Assembly: GCA_014529385.2 (NCBI GenBank)
Contig: CM043960.1
Coordinates: 124,027,043 to 124,091,042 of the forward strand
Source: Adiantum capillus-veneris
Lineage: Eukaryota; Streptophyta; Polypodiopsida; Polypodiales; Pteridaceae
Direction: 5' to 3'
Length of the DNA: 64,000 nt
Positions 56,598 to 64,000 of the stretch are shown in pieces. Below the pieces are notes generated by a model. It saw only the letters and a list, made by a program, of their open reading frames with translations, was not told the origin of the DNA and made no database searches. Within the stretch, counting starts at the first letter, position 1, and each line of letters starts with the position of its first letter. The position numbers and the translations under genes are program-made.

Positions 56598-58666
56598 GGC
56601 CTCTTTGAGGAATTCCGGCTGGTATTCCTACAATGGGAATCAAGAGAGAGTTTTTTCTCTATTTCCCTAGATTTGCTTCTGGAGTCGAGCCAACATAGCG
56701 ACAAAGATGAGCACAATGAACACTCGAATTGTAACATTTAATGGCCTAAAATCTTATGTGTAGCGGAAATTAGCATGAACATAGTGGGCATTTCATTAGA
56801 ATAGATTCCTAATGAGAATTACAAGAGTGCTTGGGTGGAGAGAGCAACAAAAAGCATAACACCTAGTTAGATAGCATCGACAATACTTTCAAAAGAGAGA
56901 GCAATTAAGCTATTGACAACAGTTGAGGACCGGATTTGCATGGAGCCGGTCCCCCCTCCAAAAGGCTTTGTATTATGGTTTCTCCCATCAAGAGAGACAT
57001 TGTACAATACAATTCTTTGTGTTCCTTCAAGACTAGCTAGTGCAATGAAGATGGAAGCTTCATACACCAAGCAAAACACTTAATCAAACACAACTTGAAT
57101 TATCCCCGTTCTCAGACCCAAGACCTCAAACACCTTCGAAGATGGTGAGAGCTAGCAGGGTATGAGAGTAGATTGAGAGGAAAAAGAAGTATCTTACGAG
57201 AAAGACGTACATCTCCTCACATAATCACTCATATTAGCATAGCTTAGCTTAGTAATTAGCTTGGTAGAGAAGATGAGCATGCATTGAAGCTTGGTTCTTG
57301 GTTGGATTTGCATCCACATGCCAAGAGAGTGTTGATGTAGGCTTCTATCTCACAAGCTTGGAGTAGGTGATGAGCTCTCCATTAAAGCTTGGGAGGAGAT
57401 AGAGTATTTTCCCTTCACACATAGTCAAGTGTGAGAGTGTGTGTGTCAATGCCAAGCAAAAATCAGGCCCCCCTCTCTCTTGGGCGAGCCCTAGCTGCTA
57501 AATAGGTCTGGCTTTTGCCTCATTGGACCTCCCCGGGTCAAGCCAATAGGAATTAAGCAGCATAAGTGATAGCCTTTAGACATGTGTCCCCCTTTCCCCT
57601 TTTGTGAGAGCTTTAGATAATTAAATAATTAAACAAAACTCTCATTGGACCCCTTTGTCTCCTGGCCAATAGGAATCAGGTAAGCCATGGGGCTCCTGAA
57701 TGCTCATTGGACCCTTTGGGAGACTGCCCAATAGTCTTTTAGGAGACTTATTTCTCATTGGTTTCTTTTATTAAATGTTTTTAAATTAATTAAACTACAT
57801 TTACTCTAGCTTAATTCTCATTGGTCCACTTCAAGGGTCTTCCAATAGGAATTGGGCACACCTTGTGGGCATCTGGCCTAGGGAGCTGACATGTGTCCCT
57901 CATTCCCTTTGTGTAAAGGGAGCCTGTGTGTGTGTGTGTGGCTTTCTCTCTCATCCCCTAGCTTTGGGGCTCGCCCCCTCCCATGTAGGGATGTGCAAAG
58001 ACTTTTAGGGCACACACAAAGCATCCAATTTTCCCTAGGGTTGACCTTTGGACTCAACCTTTGAATTTTGGAACCTTAGCATTTTGGAAGTCTTAATGGG
58101 CTGAACCTTAGAGTCTTTTTGGCCCATTGTTTCACATGGCTCTTTTGCAGATGGCCCCCCCTTTGGATCCCTATTTTCCCTCCTTTGGATCCCTACTGTG
58201 GCCGGTCTGCTAGCTTAACCAATATTCTAGCTTTTTCTCCCTTGGCACTTCCCCACATTAATTGATCAGTTTAATATGAGAAAATCATTTAGGAGAATTA
58301 GATATTGATTATTATGACACGAATGCAGATATCAATCATTACCCAAATCTTCACCTGATAGCTATGTGTCCAGTAGAAAATCGTTGCTCATGCAATCCAT
58401 CATTAGGCGAAGAATACAATGCTAGTGACGAGGGTGGAAACAAAATGCATTGGGTAGCTGAAGATGGGGAGATAGAGCTCAAGCTTGAGCTATGCATGAC
58501 ACGGATGATGCATTGTGAAGGAGAGATGCTTCCATGGAGAAAGGGTGACCAGTGTCGTCATCACGCCAAAGCCAAAATTTTGGACACAAAAGGATCATAT
58601 ACCACATGCCTTTCGGAACAGATGGTCAAAGAAAGTGAGCAACTAGATGGAGCCATTATGGAGTAA
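56598..58666 (+). pseudogene. possible ORF split by an L1 solo LTR
   Basis: The frame 56598-56729 (…LLLESSQHSDKDEHNEHSN) continues in the same reading after the LTR and its TSD are removed, at 58325 (ADINHYPNLHLIAMCPVENR), to the TAA at 58664-58666. About 155 codons together. The content is Cys/His/Glu-rich at the end (RMMHCEGEMLPWRKGDQCRHH). No known domain. No start or splice site can be fixed, and the Cys/His do not form a standard finger. It might be an exon of an unknown gene or chance. Confidence 0.3.
56730..58319 (-). repeat. L1 solo LTR with TSD CGAAT
   Basis: 1,590 bp with the L1 termini (TGTAACATTTAATGG … TATTATGACA on the plus strand). Perfect duplication CGAAT at 56725-56729 and 58320-58324. 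No internal region. CCAAT cluster at about 57510-57850. Confidence 0.95.
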
Positions 58667-59132
58667 CAATATTAGTGATCAATACTTGAAATGTGGAGTA
58701 ATGAGACATCAAATGCTACTTGACCACAAAGTAATGAGAGACACACGCTATTACTGCTTCCAAGTTATCCTCTACTGTGTAGCATGGGATGTAGCCACCC
58801 CCCTTTGCGTGTCTCCACCATTGTGAAACGTGCCAAAACCCGTCTCGCCTGTGCGGATCACTAGTTCCAGCATGCATCCTCCCATCCTGATCATGGGCTA
58901 CACCCATTAAGTAAAAGGCTAATGGAATATCATGGGTATAGGTTCTCTTTCTCTCTCTTAGGCCACTACTTACATTTGTATGATGCATTGTGGCTCCATC
59001 TGGATCGCTCTCTCAATAGTCTCTTCCCTTACGAAACATGTCAGAACCAGTCCGCACCGGCGTGGAGTTGGTTCCAGCATGCATCCTCTTGATAATAGGC
59101 TGCATCTCTACCTACCATGCCGACGCTCATCA

Positions 59133-59134
<2 letters not shown>
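58667..59134. other. non-coding, with a diverged tandem duplication
   Basis: Two related blocks at about 58826-58912 and 59030-59110 share GTTCCAGCATGCATCCTC and flanking words (ACGTGCCAAAACC / ACATGTCAGAACC). No supported gene. Confidence 0.5.

Positions 59135-59218
<84 letters not shown>
59135..59218. repeat. (TC)42 microsatellite
   Basis: Pure TC array. A second short run of nine units is at 59263-59280, next to the foldback. Confidence 0.97.
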
Positions 59219-59221
<3 letters not shown>

Positions 59222-59280
59222 TGGGTACATAACCCGTAGCACGTAGCTTGAGAGCCAATAAGTCTCTCTCTCTCTCTCTC

Positions 59281-59669
<389 letters not shown>

Positions 59670-59697
59670 TCTTGTTCTTTATGGTGCCGCAATGACC

Positions 59698-61025
<1,328 letters not shown>

Positions 61026-61041
61026 CTCCCCCCCTCCGCGT
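61026..61041 (-). promoter_or_regulatory. polypurine tract of the coiled-coil element
   Basis: In minus sense ACGCGGAGGGGGGGAG before the LTR start TGTTGAGCG. It differs from the L2 tract at only one or two bases. Confidence 0.85.
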
Positions 61042-61061
61042 TCATGTCGTCCCTGACATGA
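61042..61061 (-). repeat. hairpin next to the PPT (copy 3)
   Basis: Identical 20 bp to 32211-32230 and 38138-38157, although the rest of the internal region is unrelated. Confidence 0.85.
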
Positions 61062-61074
61062 CCTTTATGCTTGG

Positions 61075-62225
61075 TCAATAAAGTCCTGTCGTCTTGAGCA
61101 TCTGCAAATGTGATTCATATCGCAGGTTGCCGATGGTCAAGGTTGGGCCGAATATTTTGCTTTCGTGGGTGAAAAAGCCGGTGTAGAAAGCTTCTTCGAA
61201 TGTTTGCATGTGGAAGCTAGGCAAAAACATAATCCTCTGGTATAGGAGGTGCAACACTTTTGGAGAAGGCTGCAATGAAAGGTCATACATCATATCAGTC
61301 ACTGTGTCGGCCGTCGATAGTAGACTCGAGGTTGTGGCTTTATCTGGCGCGAACACTTCAATGCAAGCTAAGAGAGTCCTGCAAATTTTCTTGAGCATCT
61401 GACACGAAAGGTCAGGAGAGCCAGTAAAGAGCTTGATGGTGCCCGTTAGGGTTTTCACCATGTAGGCTTTACCTATTCTCTCTCCTGCCTTTGGTCCTGG
61501 CATCCTTGGGTAATTAAGCCAATTTGGCTTCTTTTCTGCAATCCTGCCATGCTCTTTCCAGCTTCTGACTCTTGGCACCGGGCAGAAGGTTGCATCCTCC
61601 CGAATCTCCTTTGGTGCCTCTACCAAGTAGATGACGTAGGCTGGGTATTTGTTCAGCCAACCTTTCCTCCATCTAGGCTGCGAATCTACAATCTTCTTTG
61701 ATTGTTCCTCTTCTGTGATGTCGCCTTCGTAAAGAGCGACATACTGCTCCTCCTCTATTCTCTTTTTTGTTTTTATCACTTCAAACTTCATCAAAGGGAA
61801 AGGCAGGCTGGGTTGCATCCACTCTTCATGGAGCACTTTTGTGTCTAATCCCTGAAGTCTAATGGAGATTAGGAGTCTCCTCTCCCATTCCATTTCCGCC
61901 TTGGCACTCTCCTCTGTTGACTTTTCTATTTGGTCATGGAGCCTTTGTTCTTCTTCTTCAAAGATTCCTGAAGTTGAGGCCACCTCTTGAACTGGGGCTG
62001 GATCTTCAATTGTGGTTGCCTCTCCAGTTTCTGGTAGCTCTATGGCTGCTCCACCTGATCCTTCTTGTGGTGTCTCTATCTCTCTTCTTTGTTGCTCTTG
62101 TAGATCTTGGAGCTGTTTGCCGAGGGTCTCATTCTCTGTTCTTAGTGTTTGATTTTCTAAAGTGAGCCTCTCCTCTGCTGCCAATGATCCCTCCGCAATG
62201 TGCAACCTTTGCACTTGCTCTAATC
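61075..62225 (-). CDS. long coiled-coil protein, C-terminal part (unknown function)
   Basis: A 379-codon frame from 62214. The first Met is probably internal: the frame is open further upstream to about 62310 (VPALEDQVRSLQRELRLEQVQ), continuing the coiled coil of the upstream ORF, so a one-base change near 62285 split one gene. Residues 1-65 form a heptad-rich helix (LTLENQTLRTENETLGKQL). After an acidic spacer, a globular domain of about 260 residues follows (RWRKGWLNKYPAYVIYLVE, PNWLNYPRMPGPKAGERIG, KLFTGSPDLSCQMLKK, IMFLPSFHMQTFEEAFYTGFF). No family recognised. It ends 13 bp before the hairpin and PPT, the place normally held by pol. Confidence 0.6.
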
Positions 62226-64000
62226 TTAGCTCTCTTTGTAAGCTTCGGACCTGGTCTTCCAGAGCTGGTACAAGAGCTCCCTCTTGTTCTCGGTTCCTGC
62301 TTTGCTAGCTCTAGGGGTAGTCCTGAGTCTAGTGATTGTTCTTTCTTGGAGCTCGACTCTTTCCCTTAGCTCAATGAGCTCATCTTTAGCCGCCTCCAAG
62401 TCGTCTTCCATCCGCTCCCTTGCTTCTTGTGCACTTGTTACTTCTCTTGAAGCCTCCGCTAGCTGGAGTATCAAGCCATCTCTCTCGTTTTCCGCATCGT
62501 AGAGTGATGCTTTATGACTTTCAGATTCAGTCATAGCATCCTCTAATTTCCTCTGCAACTCGGCTTCCCTTTGTTTGGCTGTCTCAATCTCCACCTCCTT
62601 TGCCTTGGATCTTTCTTTGATCTTGTTGAGCAGTTCATGCACCATGTGCATGTCTTTTCCATCTTCATCTGTCAACTCTAAAGCTTTTTTGGCCACCACC
62701 TCCACTGGCTTCGGCTCTTCTAGTACGTTCTGCTCGTCCAGTTTTTCATCACTTTCTTTTGTACTCTTTGTATTTTCCTCTGTCCCTCTCCGATCATCTC
62801 GTTTTTGTAGGGTGATCCCATAAACTGCCTCAAGGGCCTCTTCTTCAGTGTACCCTATCGCTACCAGATCCTCATAATCGTTTTTCTTTTGCTGAATTGG
62901 ATCTATCTCCTTTTCCTTGGTCCCGGCCTCCGGCTTTTCCATACCAGCCGTGTCCATCTCTACTGTGGTCTCTTCCACAATGATTTCCGTCTTCTTCGGG
63001 CTGGGTACATCAGTAAAGGAGGGCTGATTGTCCTCAGTCATCTTGGCTTTCCCTTTGTTTGCTTGCCCGTCTTTCTCTTGAGGTTCAATAGACTCATCTA
63101 CTTTCTTCTTCCCCTTGTCGTCCTTTTTCAGCTCAGCTTTTAAAAGCTGTACTTCCTCTTCAGTGTATGGCTCGACAGGTTGCTGCTCCAGTATAGCCTC
63201 TAACTCCTCATAAGCTCTAATATATTGATCATATTGATCAACATGTGGCCTGGCTGAGCTAGTTCCGACTTTAGTGGGGTCTGGAACCCACTTTTCTTTA
63301 AAGTCCCCCTTTAGAGCTCTTTCCGCTCTAAACTGCTCCACCAGTCTTTCCATTCTTGCCGCTTTCTGACTTTTGGTTTGCTTGGGAGCAACCTTCTTCT
63401 TTGCTTTCTTCATAATCGGCTCATCCACATTCTCTTCAGGTTTTGAAACTATTTCTAGTTTCCTGCGTGCTCTTGTGGATGCCCTCTTGGATACTTCAGG
63501 CTGTTCTTTCTCCTCATCGGCTTCTCTAAGCCACTCATTCTGAGAGGGAACCTTTGGCCATTGATCTCTGGCTCCAATAGCTTCATAAGCTATTCTTGTC
63601 AGAACTTCAGCTCCTCCTATATACTTTGGCTTCTCGTTGTGCATGGCAACTACTTGCTCGTGGATGTGTTGAGCGTAATTCACCTCTTTTGGCATATTGC
63701 TCTTCAATGCCCATGTGATGGTAGTTGCAATGGCATGGGGCGGTGTCGTATACTTTTGCGGTCTTTTACTGCAAATATGGAGAAATTGGTTGTACAGTAG
63801 GCAAAGGGTTGCCGCTCTTTGGTCTGCCATATCTCCATAAGTTGCATTCTGTTTCTTGGACCCATAAACCTCTATAGCCTCCCTTCTTTCCCTGACAGAG
63901 CTCCCTTTGTTGTTCAGCTTCAATGCATCTGCAATGAGCTGTGGAGTGATCTGTACCTCTACTTTCTCTCCATCTATTGCTGCCAATGTGGCTTTCCCAT
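62226..64000 (-). CDS. long coiled-coil protein, N-terminal part (partial at window end)
   Basis: 586 codons from the Met at 63986; the frame is open to the window edge, where another ATG lies at 63998-64000, so the start may be outside. Residues 1-160 form a helical globular domain (VEVQITPQLIADALKLNN, QRAATLCLLYNQFLHICS, ATTITWALKSNMPKEVNYA), loosely like N-terminal domains of proteins encoded by plant transposons. Then a basic nuclear-signal-like stretch (RASTRARRKLE, KKAKKKVAPKQ) and a long acidic/Lys-rich linker. A UBA-like patch DYEDLVAIGYTEEEALEAV follows, then a coiled coil of about 130 residues (ELQRKLEDAMTESESHKAS … LEAAKDELIELRERVELQ). It ends where a frameshift diverts the frame. 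Function unknown. Confidence 0.6.
   Translation of the reverse strand, partial: GKATLAAIDGEKVEVQITPQLIADALKLNNKGSSVRERREAIEVYGSKKQNATYGDMADQRAATLCLLYNQFLHICSKRPQKYTTPPHAIATTITWALKSNMPKEVNYAQHIHEQVVAMHNEKPKYIGGAEVLTRIAYEAIGARDQWPKVPSQNEWLREADEEKEQPEVSKRASTRARRKLEIVSKPEENVDEPIMKKAKKKVAPKQTKSQKAARMERLVEQFRAERALKGDFKEKWVPDPTKVGTSSARPHVDQYDQYIRAYEELEAILEQQPVEPYTEEEVQLLKAELKKDDKGKKKVDESIEPQEKDGQANKGKAKMTEDNQPSFTDVPSPKKTEIIVEETTVEMDTAGMEKPEAGTKEKEIDPIQQKKNDYEDLVAIGYTEEEALEAVYGITLQKRDDRRGTEENTKSTKESDEKLDEQNVLEEPKPVEVVAKKALELTDEDGKDMHMVHELLNKIKERSKAKEVEIETAKQREAELQRKLEDAMTESESHKASLYDAENERDGLILQLAEASREVTSAQEARERMEDDLEAAKDELIELRERVELQERTITRLRTTPRASKAGTENKRELLYQLWKTRSEAYKES

Overview
The window is from a land plant nuclear genome, almost certainly a large repeat-rich one. 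It consists almost entirely of nested LTR retrotransposons (Ty1/copia, Ty3/gypsy, chromoviruses and non-autonomous LTR elements), with very long TA, CT/GA and CA/TG microsatellites. I see no convincing intact host gene. The species cannot be fixed from sequence alone; a conifer or fern-like genome is possible, but that is a guess.

Layout. 1-681: unassigned sequence with a 153-bp TA array, probably the far part of an old LTR. 682-5855: complete but degenerate copia element on the minus strand (Copia A, TSD CTATG), inserted in what looks like the LTR of an older chromovirus. Its integrase/chromodomain end survives at 5856-7129. 7130-8756: a 1.6-kb LTR (family L1) with an initiator-Met PBS. 8791-22505: a 13.7-kb Ty3/gypsy element (Gypsy I, TSD CTTGC, Asp-type PBS) inserted 34 bp downstream of that LTR. 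It has gag, protease, RT, RNase H and integrase, plus a second aspartic-protease-like domain after integrase and two further small ORFs. 22952-23794 and 25633-32194: LTRs of a second family (L2) in opposite orientations, enclosing a non-coding segment with repeated 22-bp palindromes (family P). The minus L2 LTR was hit by Copia B (26480-32085, TSD CTACC/CTAGC). 32195-39710: an L2 tandem LTR-internal array with no coding capacity, into which an L1 solo LTR inserted (32380-35798, TSD ACGAA) that itself carries a 1.65-kb GC-rich insert.

39711-56597: a degenerate gag-protease-only gypsy relative (element N) with a repeated W(V/I)PK motif and P-family palindromes. It was hit by Copia C (39991-44416, TSD GTGGG) and by a chromodomain gypsy, Gypsy D (50331-55394, TSD CCCTT). 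56598-58666: a weak ORF cut by an L1 solo LTR (56730-58319, TSD CGAAT). 59135-59667: CT/GA arrays around a small palindromic foldback. 59698-60079: a ribosomal protein uL14 (RPL23) processed pseudogene. 60078-64000: an L2-like LTR and the 3' part of its element, which encodes one long charged coiled-coil protein of unknown function instead of pol.

Almost every coding region is broken by stops, frameshifts or loss of catalytic residues. The elements therefore read as fossils in a clear insertion order, with target-site duplications allowing the order to be reconstructed. The most unusual items are the second protease and extra ORFs of Gypsy I, the coiled-coil ORF element sharing a hairpin-PPT module with the non-coding L2 family, and the dispersed 22-bp palindromes.
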